DNA from: Rhodobacterales bacterium
GTDB taxonomy: Bacteria; Pseudomonadota; Alphaproteobacteria; Rhodobacterales; Rhodobacteraceae
NCBI GenBank assembly: GCA_009993005.1
Contig: JAACUH010000070.1
Coordinates: forward strand, 1 to 52,854
DNA: 52,854 nt
Direction of reading: 5' to 3'
Made by a program: the position numbers and the translations under genes. How positions within the stretch are numbered: position 1 is the stretch's first letter; each line of letters begins with the position of its first letter. This document shows, piece after piece, positions 18,749 through 26,343 of the stretch. The notes beneath the pieces were generated by a model, which worked only from the letters and a program-made list of their open reading frames with translations, had not been told where the DNA came from and searched no databases.

Positions 18749-20279
18749 CGCCGCGCCCTCCCCTGTCCATCAGCCAGAACAGCCCCAGCGCCAGCGCCAG
18801 CAGCAAGAGCGCGGCGCCCGCCGCAGCCTCCATCCGGTAGGCGCCCATCAGGCGATACATGGCGAGCGGCAATGTCTCGGTCTGCGGCCCGGCGAACAGC
18901 GCGATGACACCGAGGTCGCCGATGCTCAGCGCCGCCGCAAGACCCCCGGCAAAGCCGAGCGGCCCGCGCAGCCGCGGCAGCGTCACAAGGCGCAGCCGCC
19001 GCCAGCCGGTCAGGCCCAGCGCATCGGCCAACCGCCCGTGCCCGGCCTCGATCCGTGCCACCGCGGGGGCAAGCACGCGCAGGGCAAACGGCAGGCTCAT
19101 CACCGCATTGACGAGCGCGGTGACGGGCAGCGCCAGCGTGGCAGGATTGACCCAGGGGTGAAGCAACAGGAACAGCCCCGTGCCCAGCACGAGCGAGGAG
19201 GCCGCCAGCGGCAGCGCGCCCGCCAGCGTCGCCCGGACGCCACCGCGCAGCGCCAGCGCAAGGGCCAGCGCCACCGCCAGCCCCGCCGAGGCCAGCGCGA
19301 TGACCACCGACCGCGCCGCCGCGCGCCAGACCGACGGCGGCAGCTCTGCCAGCCCCGGCAGTCCCCGCGCCACGACCATCGCCAGCGGTGCCAGAAGGAA
19401 CAGCGCGGCCAGCGTGATCGCCAGCGCGTCAGCCAGCCGCTCTGGCCGGCCCGCGCCGTCCCACCGCTCTGCCACGCGGTCGAGGCCCGCGCCCATCCGG
19501 TCCGGCACCGCCAGCCCCCAGACCGCCAGCGCGGCCAGCGCACATAGCCCGAACTGCACCGCCGCGAGCAGCGCCGCACGGCCAAGGTCGAAATCGAACC
19601 GCAGCGCCTGATAGATGGCAAGCTCGACCGTCGTCGCCCGCGGCCCGCCGCCCAGCGTCAGCGCCACGGCAAAGCTCGTCAGGCAGATGAGAAAGATCAC
19701 CATCGCAGCGCCGGGCACGACCGCACGCAGCATCGGCCGCTCGAGCAGCCGCCCCACCGGCAGCCCCAACGAAGCCGCAAGGCGAAAGCGTTCCGCCGGG
19801 ATCGCGGCCCAGCCTTGCAGGATCAGCCGCACGGCAAGGGGCAGGTTGAAGAACACATGCGCCAGCACAACCCCGTGCAACCCGTAGATCGACAGCGGCG
19901 GCAGGCCCAGCGCGCCGAGGCCGGCGTTGACCAGCCCGCCCCGGCCAAAGATCGCGAGCAATCCCAGCACCGCCACGATCACCGGCAGGATAAAGGGCGC
20001 GCCCAGCAGGGTGATCAGCAGCCCCCGCCCCGGGAAACGCCGCCGCGCCAAGGCGCGCGCCACCGGGATGGCGAGCGTGACCGACAGCGCCGCCGACAGC
20101 GCCGCTTGCAGGATCGTAAAGCGCACAACCTGCCAATCGCCGGCAGCCCAGCCCACACCGCCCGCGCGCCACAGCACCGCCGCCAGCGTGCCCAGCGTCA
20201 GGGCCAGCACCAGCACCGCCGCAGCGGTGCCGGGCCATCGGGCAAAGGGCGCGCCTATTGCGACAGGGCCGCGCGCCAT
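18735..20279 (-). CDS. thiP: Thiamine ABC transporter permease
   Basis: 514 residues, a fused two-lobe permease with about twelve membrane helices, the usual length for ThiP. The first lobe has LGLPVGRLLERPMLRAVVPGA with the EAA-type loop, and the second has DALGLTGWRRLRLVTLPRL, the matching coupling loop. It overlaps thiB by 25 bp and thiQ by 14 bp. Start at 20279 was taken from the first in-frame ATG and is consistent with the tight operon. Confidence 0.92.
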   Translation of the reverse strand: MARGPVAIGAPFARWPGTAAAVLVLALTLGTLAAVLWRAGGVGWAAGDWQVVRFTILQAALSAALSVTLAIPVARALARRRFPGRGLLITLLGAPFILPVIVAVLGLLAIFGRGGLVNAGLGALGLPPLSIYGLHGVVLAHVFFNLPLAVRLILQGWAAIPAERFRLAASLGLPVGRLLERPMLRAVVPGAAMVIFLICLTSFAVALTLGGGPRATTVELAIYQALRFDFDLGRAALLAAVQFGLCALAALAVWGLAVPDRMGAGLDRVAERWDGAGRPERLADALAITLAALFLLAPLAMVVARGLPGLAELPPSVWRAAARSVVIALASAGLAVALALALALRGGVRATLAGALPLAASSLVLGTGLFLLLHPWVNPATLALPVTALVNAVMSLPFALRVLAPAVARIEAGHGRLADALGLTGWRRLRLVTLPRLRGPLGFAGGLAAALSIGDLGVIALFAGPQTETLPLAMYRLMGAYRMEAAAGAALLLLALALGLFWLMDRGGRGDAAA

Positions 20280-21238
20280 TCGGCGAGCGCCTCGTCGCGG
20301 ATCGCCGCCGCCTCGGGCGCGCTGAACAGCAGGCTCTGCGCCGGGGTGACCAGCGTGTCAAAGCCGGCAGGCAGGCCCTCGGGCCCGACCACCGCCGGAT
20401 ACATCCAGTTGGTCGTGGGAATGACGGACTGGAACGCGTCCGACACCATGAAAGCCATGAAATCGGCCGCAAGGTCGGGCACTTCGGTGCCCGCCACGAT
20501 CCCCGCGACCTCGACCTGCAGGTAATGCCCCTCGTCAAAGGGCAGCGCGACATAGCCCGCGTCCTCTTCGGCGATCAGGTGATAGGCGGGCGAGGTGGTG
20601 TAGGACAGCACAAGGTCGGCCTCGCCCTCGAGGAACAGGCCATAGGCCTCGGACCAGCCGGGCGTGACGGTGACGATATTGTCGGCCAGCGCCGCCCAGA
20701 GCGCGCCCGCGCCTTGGCCATAGGTCGCCTTGACCCACATCAGCAGGCCCAGCCCCGGTGTCGATGACCGGGGGTCCTGGATCACGATCTTGAGGTCGGT
20801 TGCGGCCAGCGCGGCCAGCGACGCAGGCGCCTCACCCCCGGCCCGGCCGACAAAGGCGAACCAGCCCCAGTCATAGGGCAGGAATTCGGCATCCTCCCAG
20901 GCAATCGGCAGGTCGAGCGCCGCCGTCACCCCATGCGGGGCAAAGAGGCCCGTCGCGCGGGCGGCATCGGTGAGGTTGGTGTCGAGGCCGAGCACGATGT
21001 CGGCCTCGGTGCGCGCCCCTTCGAGCAGCACGCGCGCCAGCAGTGCTGCGCCGTCGCCATGGCCGACAAAGCGCAGGTCGCAGCCGCACTGCGCCTCGAA
21101 GGCGGCCTCGATGGCGGGGCCGGGGCCCCATTCAGAGACAAAGCTGTCGTAGGTATAGACTGTCAGGACAGGCGTTTCGCCCAGCGCGCCAGAGGCGACG
21201 AGGCACAGCCCTGCGACAGAGATCAGATGGTTCCGCAT
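20255..21238 (-). CDS. thiB: Thiamine ABC transporter substrate-binding protein
   Basis: 327 residues with a signal peptide ending near ASGALGE. Binding-protein fold of cluster-B type; the family hallmarks VYTYDSFVSEWGPGP near the N-terminus and LGLDTNL are present. Captures thiamine or its phosphates in the periplasm for ThiPQ. The first gene after the TPP riboswitch, with about 52 bp between switch and start. Confidence 0.95.
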   Translation of the reverse strand: MRNHLISVAGLCLVASGALGETPVLTVYTYDSFVSEWGPGPAIEAAFEAQCGCDLRFVGHGDGAALLARVLLEGARTEADIVLGLDTNLTDAARATGLFAPHGVTAALDLPIAWEDAEFLPYDWGWFAFVGRAGGEAPASLAALAATDLKIVIQDPRSSTPGLGLLMWVKATYGQGAGALWAALADNIVTVTPGWSEAYGLFLEGEADLVLSYTTSPAYHLIAEEDAGYVALPFDEGHYLQVEVAGIVAGTEVPDLAADFMAFMVSDAFQSVIPTTNWMYPAVVGPEGLPAGFDTLVTPAQSLLFSAPEAAAIRDEALAEWRAALSQ

Positions 21239-21289
21239 GTGTCATCCTTTCAATGCGCCGGACGGATGGGGGCATTGCGGAGACCCGCG

Positions 21290-21377
21290 TTACCTTCCCT
21301 CCGCCGGTGTTAACCGGTTCAGGTTCAACGGGTTCGCTTGCGCATCTCAGCCCTGTTTCCAGTGCACCCCGAGGTGA
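21290..21377 (-). promoter_or_regulatory. TPP riboswitch (THI element)
   Basis: Read on the minus strand it has GGGCTGAGA, then GAACCCGTTGAACCTGAACC, then GGTTAACACCGGCGGAGGGAA, the two conserved TPP-sensor halves in order. A short P1 stem ACCT/AGGT closes it. It lies directly upstream of thiB, so thiamine diphosphate should switch off the thiBPQ transporter. No strong terminator stem is seen before thiB, so translational control is likely. Confidence 0.95.
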
Positions 21378-21469
21378 CAGTGAACATACACCGCGCGGAC
21401 GCGATGACAAGCGGCCCTTCACGAATGCCGCGCAAGCCGCTAGACGGGGCGGGCAAAGGAGCCCGTCAG

Positions 21470-22588
21470 ATGAGCGTCAACACCTTCGGCCACCTGTTCC
21501 GTTTCACCACCTGGGGCGAAAGCCACGGGCCCGCGCTGGGGGCGACGGTGGACGGTTGCCCGCCGGGCGTGGCGCTCGATGCGGCGATGATCCAGCACTG
21601 GCTGGACAAGCGCAAACCGGGCCAGAACAAGAATACGACCCAGCGGCAGGAACCTGACGCGGTCGAGATCCTGTCGGGCGTCTATGAGGGCCTCACCACC
21701 GGCACCCCGATCCAGCTCATGATCCGCAACATGGACCAGCGGTCGAGGGATTATGGCGACATCGCCGATACCTTTCGCCCCGGCCATGCCGACATCACCT
21801 ATCACCAGAAATACGGCATCCGCGACCCGCGCGGGGGCGGGCGGTCCTCTGCGCGCGAGACGGCGGCGCGGGTGGCGGCGGGCGGCGTGGCGCGCGCGGT
21901 GCTGGGCGCGCTGGCGCCTGCCGTGCAGGTCAAGGGCTACATGGTGCAGATGGGCGCGCGGGCGATCGACCGCAGCCGGTTCGACTGGGACGCGATCGAC
22001 GGCAATGACTTCTGGTGCCCCGATACCACCGTCGCGGCGCAGTGGGAGGATGACCTCGACCATCTGCGCCGCAAGGACCACAATTCGGTCGGCGCGGTGA
22101 TCGAGGTGGTGGCGCGTGGTGTGCCCGCGGGCATCGGCGCGCCGATCTATGCCAAGCTCGACACCGACCTCGCCGCCGCGATGATGAGCATCAACGCGGT
22201 CAAGGGGGTCGAGATCGGCGACGGCATGGCGGTCGCGGCGCTCACCGGGCGCGAGAACGCGGACGAGATCTTCATGGGCCCCGACGGGCCGGTCTATGGG
22301 TCGAACCATGCGGGCGGCATCCTCGGCGGCATCTCGACCGGGCAGGACATCGTGTTGCGTTTCGCGGTCAAGCCGACGTCGTCGATCCTGTCGCCGCGCC
22401 AGTCGATCCGGCGCGACGGCACGCCCCACGAGGTCGTCACCAAAGGCCGCCACGACCCCTGCGTCGGCATCCGCGCCGTGCCGGTGGGCGAGGCGATGAT
22501 GGCCTGCGTGATCCTCGACCACATCCTGCTCGACCGCGGCCAGACCGGCGGCATCAGGGGGCGGATCGGCCTGCCGCCATCCGCGTGA
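21470..22588 (+). CDS. aroC: Chorismate synthase
   Basis: 372 residues. Converts EPSP to chorismate with reduced FMN as the last shikimate step. Signatures: N-terminal [18 protein letters not shown], then [29 protein letters not shown], and [20 protein letters not shown]. Start at 21470 has GGAG 9 bases upstream and begins [10 protein letters not shown] as in relatives; the longer open frame upstream overlaps the riboswitch. Confidence 0.97.
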   Translation: MSVNTFGHLFRFTTWGESHGPALGATVDGCPPGVALDAAMIQHWLDKRKPGQNKNTTQRQEPDAVEILSGVYEGLTTGTPIQLMIRNMDQRSRDYGDIADTFRPGHADITYHQKYGIRDPRGGGRSSARETAARVAAGGVARAVLGALAPAVQVKGYMVQMGARAIDRSRFDWDAIDGNDFWCPDTTVAAQWEDDLDHLRRKDHNSVGAVIEVVARGVPAGIGAPIYAKLDTDLAAAMMSINAVKGVEIGDGMAVAALTGRENADEIFMGPDGPVYGSNHAGGILGGISTGQDIVLRFAVKPTSSILSPRQSIRRDGTPHEVVTKGRHDPCVGIRAVPVGEAMMACVILDHILLDRGQTGGIRGRIGLPPSA

Positions 22589-22868
22589 CATAGGCGTCGA
22601 GAAGCGCCACACGGCGCGGGCGAACGCTGTCGCCCGTGGGGGTTGCCGCGATGATGCGGTCGATGCGGAACTGGCGGCAATCATCGCGCAGGCAGCACCA
22701 GCCCAGCAGCACCAGCACCAGCACCAGCACCAGCACATTGTCCAGATAGGCGATGGTCAGCGGCAAGCCCCGCCGCGCGGTGACCTGCCCATCCTTGTCG
22801 GCATAGCGCAGGTCGCGCGCGATTTCATCCCAACAGGCCAGGCGCAGCGGGGCCACGTCCCAGGTTGC
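22554..22868 (-). pseudogene. YafY-type WYL-domain transcriptional regulator, 5'-truncated
   Basis: The minus strand encodes the C-terminal half of a WYL regulator: WDVAPLRLACWDEI, then DLRYADKDGQ, PLTIAYLDNV, WCCLRDDCRQFRIDRI and [11 protein letters not shown]. The N-terminal HTH_11 domain that should lie beyond 22868 is absent; there the open frame runs antisense through an unrelated fragment. A VL-repeat (22707-22736) interrupts the WYL core. It overlaps the aroC 3' end by 35 bp. It cannot make a normal regulator. Confidence 0.75.
22707..22736. repeat. Hexanucleotide AGCACC tract in the WYL pseudogene
   Basis: Five AGCACC units encode (Val-Leu)n on the minus strand inside the WYL core, where relatives have only one such pair before the GWC motif. 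An in-frame expansion in an already broken gene. Confidence 0.85.
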
Positions 22869-23067
22869 CACTGACCGGGTCTGGATTCGGCTGACGCCCC
22901 TGCTGGTCCATGGCGCGGCGACGCTGACGCATCCGATCCTCGACGCAACCTTTCGCGGCATGGCCGAGGTTGCGGCGCGGCTCGAGGCGGCGTTGAGCGA
23001 GGCGGCGTTGAGCGAGGCGCCTTGGCCGCTGGGGCCGGCCGTGCTTGCGCTTGACGCGCAGGGCTGA
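22862..23067 (+). pseudogene. 3' fragment of an unidentified gene
   Basis: An open frame enters at about 22862 and ends at TGA 23065-23067. Its protein (WIRLTPLLVHGAATLTHP, then ILDATFRGMAEVAARLEAAL, a duplicated LSEAA, and WPLGPAVLAL) has normal coding character but no start codon or ribosome site. It begins exactly where the WYL fragment ends, on the opposite strand. Together they look like a divergent regulator/target pair whose middle was deleted. Family not recognised. Confidence 0.5.
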
Positions 23068-23084
23068 CCCGTCACGCAGACCGT

Positions 23085-23498
23085 TCAGGCGACCGCTGCC
23101 GCCAGCGCCGTGTCCATCAGCGCCTTGATCGCGTCGCGCGAGGTGCCGGCGACGATGCGGCCAAGCTCGGCCTCGCCGCGCAGCACGACGAGGGTCGAGC
23201 GGCGCGGGATGTTCAGGCGCAGCGTCAGCGGGTCGTTGGCGTAGGTGTCCCAATCCACGTTGATGAAGGTCACGCGGGCGGCATAGGCGGGGTCGCTGTC
23301 GAGCAGCGCATTGATCACACGCTCTTGCGCGGCGCAGGTGCTGCACCAGCTCGCCTTGAAGTCGAGGAAGAGCGTCTCGCCCGCGGCCAGACGGTCTTCG
23401 ACGAGGCCGGGGGTGTAGTCGAGCGCTGCGGCACGCGCGGCCAGCGGCGCCAGCGTTGCGGCGGCGGCGGTGAGGCAGATGAAGTCACGGCGATCCAT
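23085..23498 (-). CDS. Periplasmic thioredoxin-fold protein
   Basis: 137 residues. The N-terminus MDRRDFICLTAAAATLAPLA is a Tat-like signal, followed by a thioredoxin domain with WC52-S-T-C55, a DFKASWCSTC context as in DsbD/TlpA-like proteins, and FINVDWDTY. Probably a periplasmic disulfide reductase fed by the CcdA protein encoded just upstream (12 bp gap, same strand). A cis-proline is likely in RRSTLVV context but it reads Arg-Ser-Thr, so the usual cis-Pro before Thr seems to be missing or shifted to IPRRSTL. Confidence 0.85.
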   Translation of the reverse strand: MDRRDFICLTAAAATLAPLAARAAALDYTPGLVEDRLAAGETLFLDFKASWCSTCAAQERVINALLDSDPAYAARVTFINVDWDTYANDPLTLRLNIPRRSTLVVLRGEAELGRIVAGTSRDAIKALMDTALAAAVA

Positions 23499-23510
23499 GG
23501 GGTGTTCCTT

Positions 23511-24224
23511 TCAAAAGCGGACAGAGAGGTCTTGCAGCCAATAGGGCAGCACGTTGATGAGCCAGATCTCGGCATAGCGCTGAAGGTCGAGATAGAGCAC
23601 GAGGCCGGTGAGGACAAAGATGGCGCCCATTGCCGGCCGGGCGCGGGCGGCAAAGGCGCGCAGCGCGTCGCGGCGGGCGCGGATGGCGCCCTGCGCGCCA
23701 TAGCCCAGCGCGAGGATGATGGTGGAAATGCCCAGCGCAAAGGCCGCCATGATGGCGGCGGCCCAGAGCAGGCTCTGCCCGCTCGACGCCAGCGCGATGG
23801 CCCCGCCCAGCGTCGGCCCGACACAGGGCACCCAGACGGCGCCGAGCAGCGCCCCACCCAGAGCCTGCCCGCGCAGGCCGGTCCGGTCGATCCCGTCGAT
23901 CTGCGCGTCAGCGCGCAGAGACATGCCGGAGGTGGCGAGCGCAAAGCCCGTCGACAGGACCGGCACCAGCAGCACGAGGCCAAAGAGCACCATCAGAACC
24001 GCACCGCCACGCGCCACATCCTCGGCCCGCAGACCGACCAGATGCCCGAGAGCCGCCACCGCCATGCCGACCGTGACAAAGGACAGGCTCATGCCGGCGG
24101 CCAGCGCCACGGGGCCGAGCCGGCTGGTCTGCAAGGCGCTCGCCAGCACGATCGGCAGCACCGGCAGCACGCAGGGGTTGATGAGCGTCAAAAGGCCCGC
24201 GAGATATGCAAGGATCAGGTCCAT
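23511..24224 (-). CDS. ccdA: CcdA-type thiol-disulfide transmembrane protein
   Basis: 237 residues with six membrane helices. The two catalytic cysteines are in LINPCVLPVLP (helix 1) and VWVPCVGPTLGG (helix 4), the pseudo-symmetric pair of CcdA/DsbD-beta proteins. It moves reducing power from cytoplasmic thioredoxin to periplasmic partners. The thioredoxin-fold gene follows at 12 bp and is the obvious partner. It may serve cytochrome c maturation or peroxide/sulfoxide defence; no ccm genes are nearby. Confidence 0.92.
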   Translation of the reverse strand: MDLILAYLAGLLTLINPCVLPVLPIVLASALQTSRLGPVALAAGMSLSFVTVGMAVAALGHLVGLRAEDVARGGAVLMVLFGLVLLVPVLSTGFALATSGMSLRADAQIDGIDRTGLRGQALGGALLGAVWVPCVGPTLGGAIALASSGQSLLWAAAIMAAFALGISTIILALGYGAQGAIRARRDALRAFAARARPAMGAIFVLTGLVLYLDLQRYAEIWLINVLPYWLQDLSVRF

Positions 24225-24280
24225 GCGGCAGACCCTGCCCCGGAAACCGCGTTACAGTCAGCCCACAAAGCAGTGAGGTC

Positions 24281-24364
24281 ACGGGCGCGTCAGGTCGTGT
24301 TTCAGGGCGCGTTACGGGGCGTGTCTCAGGGCGCGTTTCAGGGCGCGTTTCAGGGCGTGTCTCA
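24281..24364. repeat. 12-bp tandem repeat, seven units
   Basis: Seven consecutive 12-bp units of consensus GGGCGCGTTTCA with small variations (GGGCGTGTCTCA, GGGCGCGTTACG). The array fills the gap between the ccdA start and the hup terminator. Three units at 24329-24340, 24341-24352 and 24353-24364 are the best conserved. Confidence 0.9.
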
Positions 24365-24371
24365 GGACCGT

Positions 24372-24410
24372 CCCAAGACAAAAGGGCCGCCCCGCAGGGC
24401 GACCCTTTGA
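24372..24410 (-). terminator. Intrinsic terminator of the HU gene
   Basis: On the minus strand, AAAGGG-TCGCCC pairs across a four-base loop with GGGCGGCCCTTT (one mismatch), followed by TTTTGTCTT. It lies 26 bp past the HU stop. Confidence 0.85.
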
Positions 24411-24435
24411 AACCGTCCGCTGCGTCGTCGCGACC

Positions 24436-24726
24436 TCAGCCGTTCACGCTGTCCTTGAGCGCCTTGGCGATGGTCATCTTGACGACCTTGTCGCTGTCCT
24501 TCTTGATCTGCTCGCCGGTTGCGGGGTTGCGCACCATCCGCTCGGGCCGTTCGCGGCAGTAGATCTTGCCGACGCCGGGCAGCGTCACGGCACCACCGGC
24601 CGACACTTCGCTGGTGATGATCGCGACCAGCGCGTCAAGCGCGGCACCTGCGGTCTTTTTGTCCGTCCCGGCGGCTTCGGACATCGCAGTCACGAGCTGC
24701 GCCTTGGTCATCTGTTGTTTCGCCAT
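24436..24726 (-). CDS. hup: HU family DNA-binding protein
   Basis: 96 residues. Nucleoid-associated dimer that bends DNA. The pattern is MTKAQLVTAMSEAAGTDKK, then VTLPGVGKIYCRERPERM, then RNPATGEQI and KVVKMTIAKALKD. The RNPATG arm tip carries the intercalating proline. A GGGAGACC-type ribosome site precedes the ATG, and a clear terminator follows. IHF subunits are unlikely because the arm and the C-terminal tail match HU. Confidence 0.95.
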   Translation of the reverse strand: MAKQQMTKAQLVTAMSEAAGTDKKTAGAALDALVAIITSEVSAGGAVTLPGVGKIYCRERPERMVRNPATGEQIKKDSDKVVKMTIAKALKDSVNG

Positions 24727-24858
24727 TCTCTGGTCTCCCTCATTTGCCCGATTGGTGGGGCCTGTCGCCCTGTTTCACACAGCATGTTGTCTAGAACCAC
24801 AACGAAATGCAGGCCAATGCAAGCAGAATTCACATATTTTGTGGGGTTTTCGCCCTTT

Positions 24859-26343
24859 TCAAAGGAAGGCCGTCTCTTCAAAGCTACGCAACTTGCGGCT
24901 GTGGATGCGTTCCAGCGGCATCTCGCGCAGCCGCTCCATCGCGCGGATGCCGATCATCAGGTGGCGGCTGACTTGCGTCTTGTAGAAATCCGACGCCATG
25001 CCGGGCAGCTTGAGCTCGCCATGCAGCGGCTTGTCGCTGACACACAAAAGCGTGCCATAGGGCACCCGAAAGCGGAACCCGTTCGCCGCGATCGTCGCGC
25101 TTTCCATGTCAAGCGCGATGGCGCGGCTCTGGCTCAGCCGCTGCACCGGGCCGGACTGGTCGCGCAATTCCCAGTTGCGGTTGTCGATGGTGGCGACCGT
25201 GCCGGTCCGCATGATCCGCTTGAGCTCGTATCCGTCGAGCTCGGTCACATCGGCCACCGCGCGCTCGAGCGCGATCTGGATCTCGGCCAGCGCCGGGATC
25301 GGCACCCAAACCGGCAGATCATCGTCAAGGACGTGATCCTCGCGCAGATAGGCGTGGGCCAGCACGAAATCGCCCAGCCGCTGCGAATTGCGCAGGCCGG
25401 CGCAATGGCCCACCATCATCCAGGCATGCGGGCGCAGCACGGCGATATGGTCGGTCGCGGTCTTTGCGTTGCTGGGGCCGACGCCGATATTGACCAGCGT
25501 CACCCCCTGCCCGCCCTTGCGTTTAAGGTGGTAGGTCGGCATCTGCGGCAGTTTCGACGGCGCGGGCATCGGCGTGTCGGGGTCGGTGATGACGACATTT
25601 CCGGGGCCGACAAAGGCGGTGTAGCCGCTGTCGGGGTCGGCCAGCACCTGGCGGGCATAGGCCTCGAACTCCTCGACATAGAACTGGTAGTTGGTAAACA
25701 GCACATGGTTCTGGAAATGCTCGGCCGCGGTCGCGGTGTAATGCGCCAGGCGGGCCAGCGAATAGTCGATCCGCTGGGCCGTGAACGGCGCCAGCGGCTG
25801 CGAGCCATCGGCGTAGAGAAAGCCGTTGCCATTGACGATGTCGTCATGCGTCGTGGCGAGGTCGGGCACATCGAACACGTCGCGCAGCGTAAACTCCATC
25901 GCGCCGTCCTGCGGCACGCTCACCGTGGCGTCATTGGCGACGGCAAAATGCACCGGCATCGGCGTGATCGAGGCGCCGATGGTCACGGCCACGCCGTGGT
26001 TATGCAGCAAAAGCCCGATCTGCTGCTCGAGGTAGTGGCCGAACAGATCTGGCCGCGTGATCGTGGTCGAATAATCGCCCGGCCCCGCCACATGGCCAAA
26101 GGACAGCCGGCTGTCGGTCAAGGCAAAGCTGGTCGTGGACAGGCGGATCTCGGGATAAAAGGCGCGATAGCGCATCGCGGGCCGGCCACCCAGCAACGAT
26201 GTGCTGAACTTCTCCACCAGAAAGCCCGAGGCGATGCGGTATAGCTCTTGCAGGCGCGCGACGGCGGCAGCGGGGTCGCTGAACGCCTCGGGCGCGGGCA
26301 CTTCGGGGCTGACGATGGGCAGATGTGGCTCGGCGGTATTCAT
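24859..26343 (-). CDS. amn: AMP nucleosidase
   Basis: 494 residues, close to the E. coli protein (484). Hydrolyses AMP to adenine and ribose 5-phosphate. Visible parts: an N-terminal Amn-specific domain up to about 180, then the phosphorylase-like domain with VTLVNIGVGPSNAKTATDHI, LRPHAWMMVGHCAGLR and ALDMESATIAANGFRFRVPY, which bind base and ribose. The start codon overlaps the ade stop by 4 bp (ATGA), so ade and amn are one operon with ade first. Confidence 0.95.
   Translation of the reverse strand: MNTAEPHLPIVSPEVPAPEAFSDPAAAVARLQELYRIASGFLVEKFSTSLLGGRPAMRYRAFYPEIRLSTTSFALTDSRLSFGHVAGPGDYSTTITRPDLFGHYLEQQIGLLLHNHGVAVTIGASITPMPVHFAVANDATVSVPQDGAMEFTLRDVFDVPDLATTHDDIVNGNGFLYADGSQPLAPFTAQRIDYSLARLAHYTATAAEHFQNHVLFTNYQFYVEEFEAYARQVLADPDSGYTAFVGPGNVVITDPDTPMPAPSKLPQMPTYHLKRKGGQGVTLVNIGVGPSNAKTATDHIAVLRPHAWMMVGHCAGLRNSQRLGDFVLAHAYLREDHVLDDDLPVWVPIPALAEIQIALERAVADVTELDGYELKRIMRTGTVATIDNRNWELRDQSGPVQRLSQSRAIALDMESATIAANGFRFRVPYGTLLCVSDKPLHGELKLPGMASDFYKTQVSRHLMIGIRAMERLREMPLERIHSRKLRSFEETAFL

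Noticed and set aside
23068-23084. Large intact regulator read through 22554-23075
   Set aside because: The N-terminal 70 residues are antisense to a coding-like fragment and have no HTH; only the WYL half is real.
24281-24364. CRISPR-like array
   Set aside because: Units are 12 bp and directly adjacent, with no unique spacers and no cas genes.
24206-24562. Open frame with repeated Gly-Arg-Val-Ser
   Set aside because: The repeat is the 12-bp intergenic array read in one frame; it runs antisense through the HU gene and its terminator.
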